Origin: Ignavibacteriaceae bacterium
GTDB taxonomy: Bacteria > Bacteroidota > Ignavibacteria > Ignavibacteriales > Ignavibacteriaceae
Direction of reading: 5' to 3'
Length of the DNA stretch: 27,561 nucleotides
Assembly (NCBI GenBank): GCA_023231105.1
Contig: JALNWB010000032.1
Location: 1 to 27,561, forward strand
The position numbers were made by a program, and so were the translations under genes. Shown one piece after another: positions 6,837 through 12,663 of this stretch. Below the pieces are notes generated by a model. The model saw nothing but the letters and a program-made list of their open reading frames with translations, was not told the origin of the DNA and searched no databases. Position 1 is the first letter of the stretch, and each line of letters opens with the position of its first letter.

Positions 6837-7208
6837 ATGAGAACTTTCTATCCACCAGTTTACACAATAACTGCCGCAGAAGATTTGTCCAATTCAATAA
6901 ATCGCTTTATTGGCTTTGACGGTAAAATCTGCGCTCCCGAAGCCAAGGCTCTTGGCATTTTGCTCGCGAATACTAATATGGGTGACCAAGCCCCTATAGC
7001 CATTACCGGAGTTGCTTTTGTGCTTACTGATTTTGACATTAATCGCGGCCAATTAGTAGAGTGTTCCGCTGATGGGAAAGCAAACTGTATTGAAGATGGT
7101 ATCGCTAACGGCATCGCTATGGGCACTACTTCCGGTAACATTCCTAATCAAATGCTTAGGATTAGTCTTTACGGCCGCATCCCGGTTTTAGGTGATGTTA
7201 ATATTTAA
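6837..7208 (+). CDS. Capsid decoration protein (DUF2190-like), copy 1
   Basis: 123 residues from ATG 6837, chosen because AAGGAAA lies just upstream and because the next gene's product begins alike; the longer frame from 6792 reads through the upstream gene's end. The sequence (ITAAEDLS..INRFIGFDGKIC, KALGILL, MGDQAPIAITGVAFV, then RGQLVECSADGKA, and NGIAMGTTSG) resembles DUF2190 capsid cement proteins that stabilise the filled head. It is homologous along its length to the next gene product (ADLS..NLFIGFNGGLC, KALGVL, LGEQAPVAVSGIALV), which indicates a tandem duplication. Confidence 0.7.
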   Translation: MRTFYPPVYTITAAEDLSNSINRFIGFDGKICAPEAKALGILLANTNMGDQAPIAITGVAFVLTDFDINRGQLVECSADGKANCIEDGIANGIAMGTTSGNIPNQMLRISLYGRIPVLGDVNI

Positions 7209-7246
7209 TACCAAAATTTATTTAATTCTTATAAGGAAATAATAAA

Positions 7247-7582
7247 ATGAAAACTGAACAAATAACCCTCACCACTTCAATCACTGCTACCGCTGATTTA
7301 TCGGCGAGCAAAAACCTTTTCATCGGCTTTAACGGCGGTCTTTGCCCTGTTGATGATAAAGCCCTTGGTGTCTTAAATGATAATGTTGCACTTGGTGAAC
7401 AAGCTCCAGTCGCCGTTTCTGGTATCGCCCTTGTTGTTTCTGGCGCTGCTATCGCTGTTGGTGATGCTGTTTCCACAGATGCCGCGAGTAAAGCAGTCCC
7501 TTTTGTTGCTGGTGAAATTAATGGCTATGCCTTAGATGAAGCAACCGCAGCAGATCAATTAATTCGTATTAAACTTGTTTAA
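7247..7582 (+). CDS. Capsid decoration protein (DUF2190-like), copy 2
   Basis: 111 residues; paralogue of the preceding gene with the same motif order (FIGFNGGLC, KALGVL, LGEQAPVAVSGIALV, GDAVSTDAASKA, NGYALDEATAADQLIRIKL). It is more Ala/Val-rich and lacks the longer C-terminal loop. TAAGGA precedes the start. The closest functional parallel is the cement/decoration proteins encoded behind the major capsid gene in many phages. Confidence 0.7.
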   Translation: MKTEQITLTTSITATADLSASKNLFIGFNGGLCPVDDKALGVLNDNVALGEQAPVAVSGIALVVSGAAIAVGDAVSTDAASKAVPFVAGEINGYALDEATAADQLIRIKLV

Positions 7583-7600
7583 TAAAAAGGAGTAATTATA

Positions 7601-8512
7601 ATGAGAACTTTTATTAATTATCTCCGCAATATTGGTGTAACCGACAACGAAGTAGCAACTTTAAAAAACTGTACTTCTGAAATTCAATCACAAATTAATT
7701 CCAAAGCATCCGCTTCTTCTATTTCTAATATTGACAACACAAGCGATGCAAATAAACCTGTTTCAACTGCGCAAGCAACAGCAATTGGTGCAAAAATACC
7801 AAAAGTTGCAGCACAAACTTTATACGTTGCCGGTATTGGTACTGTTGCTGAAAACTATGCAGAACTTGCCGCCGCTTACGCTTTGGCTAAAACTATGACA
7901 CCCTACGGAAATGCTTTAGCAACCGGTAACAGAGTAACGATAGTTATCGCTCCCGGACTTTATAATGACGGTAGCACTTTAAATGTTGATACTCAATTTA
8001 TTGATTTAGTTTCATTAACCGGAAAAGCGGATATAATTCTTAGTGGGATTAACGTAACTGCTAACGATGTTTACTTAAAAGGCATTAGTACCGGCACAGC
8101 AACGTTTACTATTGCAACCGCGCTCAATATGCTAAAATGTGAAAATTGCATTGGTTTGGGCATTTTATCGTTTAGAAGTGGAATAAATTTTGGTGGAACA
8201 GTTTCTGGAACTTTTATTAATTGCATTGGAGGTGATTATAGTTTCGGTGGTAGTTATACTTACCCTTTTGTGGTTTCTGGAACTTTTATTAATTGCATTG
8301 GAGGTATTAATGGTTTCGGTGGACAGGGTACGGTTTCTGGAACTTTTACTAATTGCATAGGCGGTGATAATTCTTTCGGCAACGACGCCGGCACTTTAAT
8401 CGGTAAACTTTATTGGTGCAGATTAACGTCGGGTACTTTTCAAACTGTTTCCGGTGCCGGTCAAACAAGAATGTGTTTAGACGGTACAAATACTTTAAAT
8501 AATCAAGGTTAA
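7601..8512 (+). CDS. Phage tail fibre/spike-like beta-helix protein
   Basis: 303 residues. Residues about 20-65 form a coiled-coil/linker with the phage-fibre motif IDNTSDANKPVSTAQATAI. Residues about 85-160 (AAAYALAKTM..., VTIVIAPGLYNDGSTLNVDT) look like a pectate-lyase-type right-handed beta-helix start. Residues 200-265 contain three copies of VSGTF(I/T)NCIGG, each followed by a short variable stretch and FGG or FGN; in the DNA the block starts at 8201, 8273 and 8333, and the first two copies share an identical 33-nt block. AAAGGAG precedes the start. No other tail gene is in the window, so it may belong to a head fibre or to host attachment. Confidence 0.7.
   Translation: MRTFINYLRNIGVTDNEVATLKNCTSEIQSQINSKASASSISNIDNTSDANKPVSTAQATAIGAKIPKVAAQTLYVAGIGTVAENYAELAAAYALAKTMTPYGNALATGNRVTIVIAPGLYNDGSTLNVDTQFIDLVSLTGKADIILSGINVTANDVYLKGISTGTATFTIATALNMLKCENCIGLGILSFRSGINFGGTVSGTFINCIGGDYSFGGSYTYPFVVSGTFINCIGGINGFGGQGTVSGTFTNCIGGDNSFGNDAGTLIGKLYWCRLTSGTFQTVSGAGQTRMCLDGTNTLNNQG
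8201..8380 (+). repeat. Three tandem repeats in the fibre gene
   Basis: Blocks beginning GTTTCTGGAACTTTTA at 8201, 8273 and 8333 (steps of 72 and 60 nt) encode beta-helix coils. The near-identical DNA points to recent duplication or gene conversion of whole coils. Confidence 0.8.
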
Positions 8513-8545
8513 TTTTTTCTTTTGCGTTCCCACGCATCCCTCACG

Positions 8546-8596
8546 TTTGCGGGTTGTTCGCTCCAAGTCAGCCCGCAAATTGTTAATTCTTGGAGC
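8546..8596 (+). other. Possible H-type RNA pseudoknot behind the fibre gene
   Basis: Two perfect 8-bp helices are interleaved: TTTGCGGG (8546-8553) with CCCGCAAA (8572-8579), and GCTCCAAG (8560-8567) with CTTGGAGC (8589-8596). Connecting segments are 6, 4 and 9 nt. A small stem TGCGT/ACGCA (8523-8536) lies just upstream. The layout fits a classical pseudoknot or two mutually exclusive hairpins. It is 34 nt after the fibre stop codon. Confidence 0.5.
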
Positions 8597-8945
8597 TTGT
8601 TCTTTTTCCCATTGTCTCATTGTCTCATAGTCTTATAGTCTCATTGTCTTCACTGTCGACTGATGACTGTTTTCCGTTCTCTTGTTTTTCGCATTAGTTC
8701 GTCATTCGATGTTCCTTGGTCATTATTCGTTATTTCTTTGTTCTTTGTCTCATTTTCTCTTTGTCCCAAAGTTTCACCGTCTTCTCTGCCAACTGCTGAC
8801 TGATCCGCCGCGGCGGACTGCCTAAAGTTTCTTTGTTCTTTTTTTTCTGACCACTTCCGCCCGAGGCGAATCCGCCTTTGGCGGAGACTACAATTGACTG
8901 TTTCTCCTACAGCCTACAGCCTAACAGTCTATAGCCTATTGATAA
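8597..8945 (+). repeat. Long octamer/heptamer tract with triloop hairpins; no gene
   Basis: ATTGTCTC, ATTGTCTC, ATAGTCTT, ATAGTCTC, ATTGTCTT follow with an exact 8-nt period near 8611-8650; ACTGTCGACTGATGACTG and CTACAGCCTACAGCCTA types follow. Hairpins TCCGCC/GGCGGA occur at 8804-8817 and 8871-8885 (triloop TTT). Of the 451 bases between the fibre gene and 8964, none is convincingly coding. Confidence 0.6.
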
Positions 8946-8963
8946 AAACTTGAAATCTTATTT

Positions 8964-9371
8964 ATGAATACATATTTCTCTTTTCCGCTATACCTGATAA
9001 TCATTATCGGGTTCATTTTCGTGATCTTCGCTTCTCTTGCCGAATCCTTCGAGTACTATGAACGGTTTGTCACGCATGACCAGATCAAACAAAAATATTT
9101 TTCACAATATTGGCACTGGTTCCAACTCTTTGAACGCGCTTTTGCTATTCTCTTTGGTTTTTCACTTGCATTCTCCGATGCTCCCATTAAAATCGTTTTT
9201 TTTATTGCTTCCCTATTTTGGATCATCTACGACGGAGCAATTAATTACGCTAGAAACCAAAATATCTTTTTTCTCTCCGGTCAATCATCAAGTTACTTCG
9301 ATCTCTTCGGGAATAAGTATCTGAAACTATTCTTCCTTTTCCTGAGCCTTTTTTGGCTTTCTTGGGAGTAG
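8964..9371 (+). CDS. Multi-pass membrane protein of the phage module
   Basis: 135 residues. Four hydrophobic segments are visible: about 8-26 (YLIIIIGFIFVIFASLA), 55-70 (AFAILFGFSLAF), 76-92 (KIVFFIASLFWII) and 116-133 (LKLFFLFLSLFWLSW). Aromatic residues are frequent and a YYERFVTHDQIKQKYFSQYWHW stretch lies between the first two. No SD is evident. The place between a fibre gene and a lysis region suggests a membrane function in the phage cycle, such as a holin or superinfection protein, but there is no motif to decide. Confidence 0.6.
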   Translation: MNTYFSFPLYLIIIIGFIFVIFASLAESFEYYERFVTHDQIKQKYFSQYWHWFQLFERAFAILFGFSLAFSDAPIKIVFFIASLFWIIYDGAINYARNQNIFFLSGQSSSYFDLFGNKYLKLFFLFLSLFWLSWE

Positions 9372-9372
9372 T

Positions 9373-9570
9373 ATGCATAAATCTCATTTATTGCCAAACG
9401 TATTTATTCTAACAACATATGTAACTCTAATAATTAATTACAGTTATACTAAGATGTCTTCTAAAAAAAATATCCCTCCCATTGTCGTTTCATTTCTCCT
9501 CCCCTTTAGCAAAGGGGAGGCCGAGAGGGGTTCCCTTTCCACTTTTAACTTTCTACTTATCTGGAGCTAA
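9373..9570 (+). CDS. Possible small membrane peptide whose end is repeat-derived
   Basis: 65 residues starting one base after the previous stop codon. Residues 1-40 contain one hydrophobic stretch (NVFILTTYVTLIINYSY). From about residue 43 onward the frame runs through the family A palindrome (9498-9520) and a heptamer tract, giving FLLPFSKGEAERGSLSTFNF. Either a short real gene lost its end to a repeat insertion, or the ORF is accidental. The tight spacing to the upstream gene is the only positive sign. Confidence 0.3.
   Translation: MHKSHLLPNVFILTTYVTLIINYSYTKMSSKKNIPPIVVSFLLPFSKGEAERGSLSTFNFLLIWS
9498..9530. repeat. Palindromic repeat, family A
   Basis: CCTCCCCTTT (9498-9507) pairs perfectly with AAAGGGGAGG (9511-9520) around AGC; the tail is CCGAGAGGGG. 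Same stem as the copy at 2327-2350 with a different loop. Confidence 0.75.
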
Positions 9571-9576
9571 CTTCCT

Positions 9577-10056
9577 ATGAACACTGAATTTACCAAAATC
9601 AAAATCGTAGATGACCGCATCCATCTTGAATGGCAAGTCAGAAGAAATGATGATTCGTTTGATACCTTCTCTCTCGACTCTAAAGACAAGCCTGCTCCCT
9701 CTTTTTCTCTTAAATTACTCGATTTTCGCTCGTTCGTTAACGACATTTGCGATCTTCGACTCAATGAAACCGAGCTCCACACCCTCGAAATACGCGGACT
9801 CTCACTTTCCTATTCCGGCGACAAGCACATTATGGGCACGACAATAACCGCATTAAAAGCTTTACCTGGTAGGAATGCTCCTCTTGTCGTTAATACTCCT
9901 CATTTAATTGAGGACTATTACTCTGATAATGGTGATCCAAAATGCTTGCTCCCTCAAGATTTAGTAACCCTAATCTACGAGATTCAATTCGAAGCGGAGC
10001 ATTTCATAAAAGGTTTTCGTTTGCAACTTAATCTTTTTGACGTAAGAAATAATTAA
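9577..10056 (+). CDS. Conserved-looking phage protein of unknown function
   Basis: 159 residues with balanced composition and no signal peptide or membrane segment. The N-terminal part (FTKIKIVDDRIHLEWQVRRN) reads as paired beta strands; the middle contains MGTTITALKALPGRNAPLVVNTPHLIEDYY and the C-terminus an acidic helix. GGAG lies about a dozen bases upstream. It is not recognised. It looks like a real gene because of regular codon use and because the other-strand ORF in the same place is a mirror of it. It lies between membrane genes and the replication gene. Confidence 0.7.
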   Translation: MNTEFTKIKIVDDRIHLEWQVRRNDDSFDTFSLDSKDKPAPSFSLKLLDFRSFVNDICDLRLNETELHTLEIRGLSLSYSGDKHIMGTTITALKALPGRNAPLVVNTPHLIEDYYSDNGDPKCLLPQDLVTLIYEIQFEAEHFIKGFRLQLNLFDVRNN

Positions 10057-10117
10057 CTATGAGAAAATTCGGAATGCTTAGTTCTCCATTCAGTCATTCA
10101 TTTTCATTCATCCATTC

Positions 10118-10147
10118 TCAGCAGAAGGCTAATCAGCCTCTGGCTGA
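10118..10147. repeat. Tandem triloop hairpin pair, second copy
   Basis: TCAGCAGAAGGCTAA (one mismatch in the stem) followed by perfect TCAGCC TCT GGCTGA. It is the same double unit as 942-971 and is flanked by CATTCATT-type tract sequence. Confidence 0.7.
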
Positions 10148-10173
10148 AACCATGCATTCATTCGGAGGTATTT

Positions 10174-10347
10174 TTGCATAACCTACTCTTCCACTACAAA
10201 ACCACCTTCTTCGGTCTTATCTCTCTTTTCATCGGTGGTTACATCGGTTTCGTAAACGGCGACTGGATTACCGCTTCCCCTCTCATCTCCTCCGGTATCG
10301 GTCTCTGCATTGCTTCAGACGGAGATCGTCCGGAGAATATCAAATGA
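10174..10347 (+). CDS. Small two-segment membrane protein with TTG start (holin-like)
   Basis: 57 residues. A strong GGAGG (10164-10168) is five bases before TTG at 10174, with no ATG in frame nearby. The product begins (M)HNLLFHYKTTFFGLISLF, has a first hydrophobic segment FFGLISLFIGGYIGFV and a second less hydrophobic one (ASPLISSGIGLCIAS), then DGDRPENIK. The stop overlaps the next start as ATGA, which indicates translational coupling to the initiator-like gene. Size and topology fit small phage holins or phage membrane proteins of unknown role; that assignment is inference. Confidence 0.68.
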   Translation: MHNLLFHYKTTFFGLISLFIGGYIGFVNGDWITASPLISSGIGLCIASDGDRPENIK

Positions 10348-11684
10348 AAACTAATTTAAGCTATTATAGCAGGCGCACAGATTCGCACCGGCATGATAAA
10401 TTTAAGATGTTGCGGTTAAGTTATAACAACAGCATTGAAGGTTGGGCTGCTGAAGCTAAATTCTGGGCGCTCAATGATATTATCGCTGAATCTGAAATGT
10501 GTCTGCTCGACTTACAGCAGCCTCGTAATAAAGCGCGGGTTGCGGTGGAATTAAATTTCACCCTCCCGGAACTCGATCACTTTCTTTCTACTCTTGTTTC
10601 TCCCGATGTTGAATTACTTTTTCAACCTTCTCCCGGTATTTTTTCTACTAAAAAAGTTCTTGCTGCTCTTTCAATTGTTTTAGCCGGTAGAGATAAAGCA
10701 AGAGAACGGAAGAAAAAGAATTCATCAAAAGATGAGTTTTCAAATCAAAGTTCGCACGAACTCGTAGAAAGTTCTCCCGAACTTTTGGGAAGTTCACACG
10801 AATTAATTAAAAGTTCACCGGAAAATATCTCTAACATTTCTGTTTCGCCTGTGTCGCTAAATAGTTCACCCGAACTTTATGAAAGTTCGCCCGAACTAAT
10901 TAAAAGTTCACACGGAAAAAATATCTCTTCTACTCAAATTTTAGCCGATGAGCTTAAAAATAACCTTACGGAAAGAGTAAATCCAGTTCAAGAAACCGAT
11001 TTAACTCCCGATTTTTCAACCTCAATTTGCAGTTCGCCCGAACCTTGCGAAAGTTCACCCGAACTTTTTCAAAGTTCGCCCGAACAAAACAACAAAGTAA
11101 AAGTAAAAGAAGTAAATGTAAAAGAAAGTAAATTTTTAAAAAGTAAAATAAACGTAAAAGTAAAAGTAAATCACTTTGAAGAATCTAGGTATTTACATCC
11201 TCCGTCACCCATCATCCATCAAAAATCTCCGCCACCCCCTTTTTACGTATTTGAAAATTTCTTTACCGATGCTTACGATTTTACTGATTTACGTTTACTC
11301 AAATCAAAAATCCCGGAGATTTTCAGCAAAATTTGTTCGCTTACGTTAACTACATCCGAAGTCTCACGGGTTTATAACATCCTCCTGCGAGCCGCTGCAT
11401 TGGATATGGTTTTCAAAGCCAGAACTATGGTTGAGATGTTCAATGATTATTTAACCTTGCCTCCGGAGAAACGTAATATCCCCTATCTCTGCTCTCGTTT
11501 AGCCGGGAAGATCGATGATGCGCTGATCCTTTTCCGCGAAAAACAATCCGCAGCGCTGAAAGAAAATGAGAGATCTGAAACTCAGTTTTTCCTTTCCAAT
11601 CCGGATGAAGATAATTCTATTCGCGGTATTATTAATTCACTCACAAAAGAAAAAACTTTTTCTTTAACCACCGACAGCTCATGA
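10344..11684 (+). CDS. Replication initiator-like protein carrying origin iterons
   Basis: 446 residues in three parts. Residues 10-130 (RRTDSHRHDKFKMLRLSYNN, then WALNDIIAESE) resemble the DUF4373/Lin1244-type N-terminal domain of phage replication proteins, a winged-helix-like DNA-binding fold. Residues 135-285 are low complexity: heptads SSPEL.. or SSHEL.. followed by a Lys/Val-rich stretch. Residues 295-420 form a helical C-terminal domain (FYVFENFFTDAYDFTDLRLL, LRAAALDMVFKARTMVEMFNDYL), possibly for helicase or loader contact. The low-complexity linker is explained by the DNA beneath it (see the iteron feature). This matches the design of lambda O, in which the origin is inside the initiator gene. 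Initiator function is inferred from the domain type and the iterons. Confidence 0.65.
   Translation: MKTNLSYYSRRTDSHRHDKFKMLRLSYNNSIEGWAAEAKFWALNDIIAESEMCLLDLQQPRNKARVAVELNFTLPELDHFLSTLVSPDVELLFQPSPGIFSTKKVLAALSIVLAGRDKARERKKKNSSKDEFSNQSSHELVESSPELLGSSHELIKSSPENISNISVSPVSLNSSPELYESSPELIKSSHGKNISSTQILADELKNNLTERVNPVQETDLTPDFSTSICSSPEPCESSPELFQSSPEQNNKVKVKEVNVKESKFLKSKINVKVKVNHFEESRYLHPPSPIIHQKSPPPPFYVFENFFTDAYDFTDLRLLKSKIPEIFSKICSLTLTTSEVSRVYNILLRAAALDMVFKARTMVEMFNDYLTLPPEKRNIPYLCSRLAGKIDDALILFREKQSAALKENERSETQFFLSNPDEDNSIRGIINSLTKEKTFSLTTDSS
10749..11086 (+). repeat. Ten 14-bp palindromic iterons at 21-bp spacing
   Basis: Consensus AGTTC(G/A)CCCGAACT. Copies start at 10749, 10770, 10791, 10812, 10863, 10884, 10905, 11031, 11052 and 11073. 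Within clusters of four, three and three copies the step is exactly 21 bp (two helical turns, seven codons); the 126-bp gap is twelve turns and the 51-bp gap nearly five. Several copies are perfect inverted repeats, such as AGTTCGCCCGAACT. They are likely binding sites of the protein encoded by the same gene. Confidence 0.8.
11087..11172 (+). other. A-rich tract beside the iterons, probable DNA unwinding element
   Basis: Repeats of AAAGTAAA / GTAAAAG run for about 85 bp with almost no G or C except isolated ones. The tract directly follows the last iteron and encodes the Lys/Val-rich linker. In lambda and iteron plasmids such an AT-rich stretch next to the iterons is where strands first open. 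Confidence 0.6.
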
Positions 11685-11708
11685 TTTCTCCATTAACCAA
11701 TCTTTTTG

Positions 11709-11717
11709 TTATCCACA
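11709..11717 (+). promoter_or_regulatory. Perfect DnaA box
   Basis: TTATCCACA, the consensus DnaA-binding 9-mer, 25 bp after the stop of the initiator-like gene and before the next gene's SD (AAGGA). Only one was noticed in the window. Its place beside the iterons makes a role in loading or in coupling to host replication plausible. Confidence 0.5.
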
Positions 11718-11742
11718 AATATTATTTAACAAGGAAACCATT

Positions 11743-12006
11743 ATGAGTAATTTAACTTCATGTAAAGCTTGTGCTGAACAGATCATTTTTCTTAAAACAA
11801 AAAATAATAAAACGATCCCGGTCAATTTTTCGTCTGTCTCTTCGGTAGAAAAAGAATTTGCTGCGATCGGAAAAGAATTTCCGTTTGTATATGGCAGACA
11901 TATTTCCCACTTCGCAACCTGTACCGATTCAGATAAATTTAGAAAGTCCTCAAAGTCCTTCTTTCCACTTTCAACTTGCTACTTTTCACTTACTTCCATC
12001 AACTAA
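11743..12006 (+). CDS. Small zinc-ribbon phage protein with repeat-derived C-terminus
   Basis: 87 residues. CKAC at residues 7-10 and HISHFATC at about 53-60 give a C-x2-C...H-x3-C zinc site, and KTIPVN between them fits small phage proteins with a zinc knuckle of unknown role. SD AAGGA lies upstream. From about residue 68 (KSSKSFFPLSTCYFSLTS) the frame runs through a heptamer tract (11940-12000), so the original stop was probably lost to tract expansion. It sits between the replication and lysin genes. Confidence 0.65.
   Translation: MSNLTSCKACAEQIIFLKTKNNKTIPVNFSSVSSVEKEFAAIGKEFPFVYGRHISHFATCTDSDKFRKSSKSFFPLSTCYFSLTSIN
11940..12003 (+). repeat. Heptamer tract read as the end of the zinc-ribbon gene
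   Basis: AAGTCCTC AAAGTCCTTC, then CACTTTCAACTTGCTACTTTTCACTTACTTCC. Same orientation and style as the other tracts, but here inside an open frame. Confidence 0.55.
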
Positions 12007-12018
12007 CTCGAGGTTAAA

Positions 12019-12477
12019 ATGTTTTCCGATTTATTATTCGAACACGAAATAATTAATTTTTCTTCAGCGGAAGTGTTACACGGAAATGCACTTGAAAATA
12101 TCCCCGCAGCTCTATACCCCAACATCTTCCCCACTCTTCAAGTTCTGCAGAAGATCCGCACCGCTATTCAAACACCGGTGATAATTAATTCAACCTACCG
12201 GACAAAAGAACATAATTTGGCTGTTGGAGGAAAACCAAATTCCCTACATCTTGTTTTCAATGCTATTGATTTTAATGTCCCGGCTTTTTCACATTATGAA
12301 TTGGTCCATCTCCATTCACAAATTTTAGCCCGTAAATTCGCTCATCTCTGCTTCTTTAATGAGCAGCCAATCATGCTCACCCCCAATCTCATGGGCATCG
12401 GTCTCTATAAAACCTTCATCCACATAGATACTCGCGGACTCCTCCACCGTCCTTCTCCAGCTCTTTGGTTAGGATAA
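12019..12477 (+). CDS. M15-family peptidase, probable endolysin
   Basis: 152 residues. Metal-binding motifs of the Peptidase_M15_3 family are present: STYRT (about 55-59), SLHLVFNAIDF with His and Asp ligands (about 73-83), and FIHIDTRG (about 134-141) with the last His. Such enzymes cleave D-Ala-containing peptide crosslinks of peptidoglycan; in phages they are endolysins. The common S.H..G.A.D motif has Val-Phe in place of Gly. GAGGT six bases before ATG fits. It is the last gene of the rightward phage group, with a small membrane protein gene 1.7 kb upstream as possible partner. Confidence 0.82.
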   Translation: MFSDLLFEHEIINFSSAEVLHGNALENIPAALYPNIFPTLQVLQKIRTAIQTPVIINSTYRTKEHNLAVGGKPNSLHLVFNAIDFNVPAFSHYELVHLHSQILARKFAHLCFFNEQPIMLTPNLMGIGLYKTFIHIDTRGLLHRPSPALWLG

Positions 12478-12487
12478 AACAAAAAAG

Positions 12488-12547
12488 CCCTCCCTTTTTT
12501 TAAAAAGGGGAGGGTTTGCCTACCCGCCTCTGGCTGGGGGTGGGGGT
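12488..12547. repeat. Palindromic repeat, family A, long form; possible bidirectional terminator
   Basis: CCCTCCCTTTTT pairs with AAAAAGGGGAGGG (12488-12514, one G-U), then TTTGCCTACCCGCCTCTGGC and a G-rich tail, the same composite as 2327-2384. It lies 10 bp after the lysin stop and between convergent genes (lysin +, TPR -), so it could stop transcription from either side. Confidence 0.65.
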
Positions 12548-12663
12548 TCACTCATAATTCTTTTATGCTTATATCATTCACCCTTCCAAATGAACCTTAC
12601 TCGTTAGTCTTTCTCTGGCTATTTGGCAATTTTAATATTTTAGTATCTGGCCTTACACCACTA

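Noticed and set aside
8597..8660. CRISPR array in the octamer tract
   Set aside because: Period is 8 nt with no spacers of 30 nt or so and no cas genes.
10059..10181. Rightward ORF of about 40 codons starting MRKFGML
   Set aside because: It consists of a CATTCATT tract and the triloop hairpin pair; the better gene begins at TTG 10174 in another frame.
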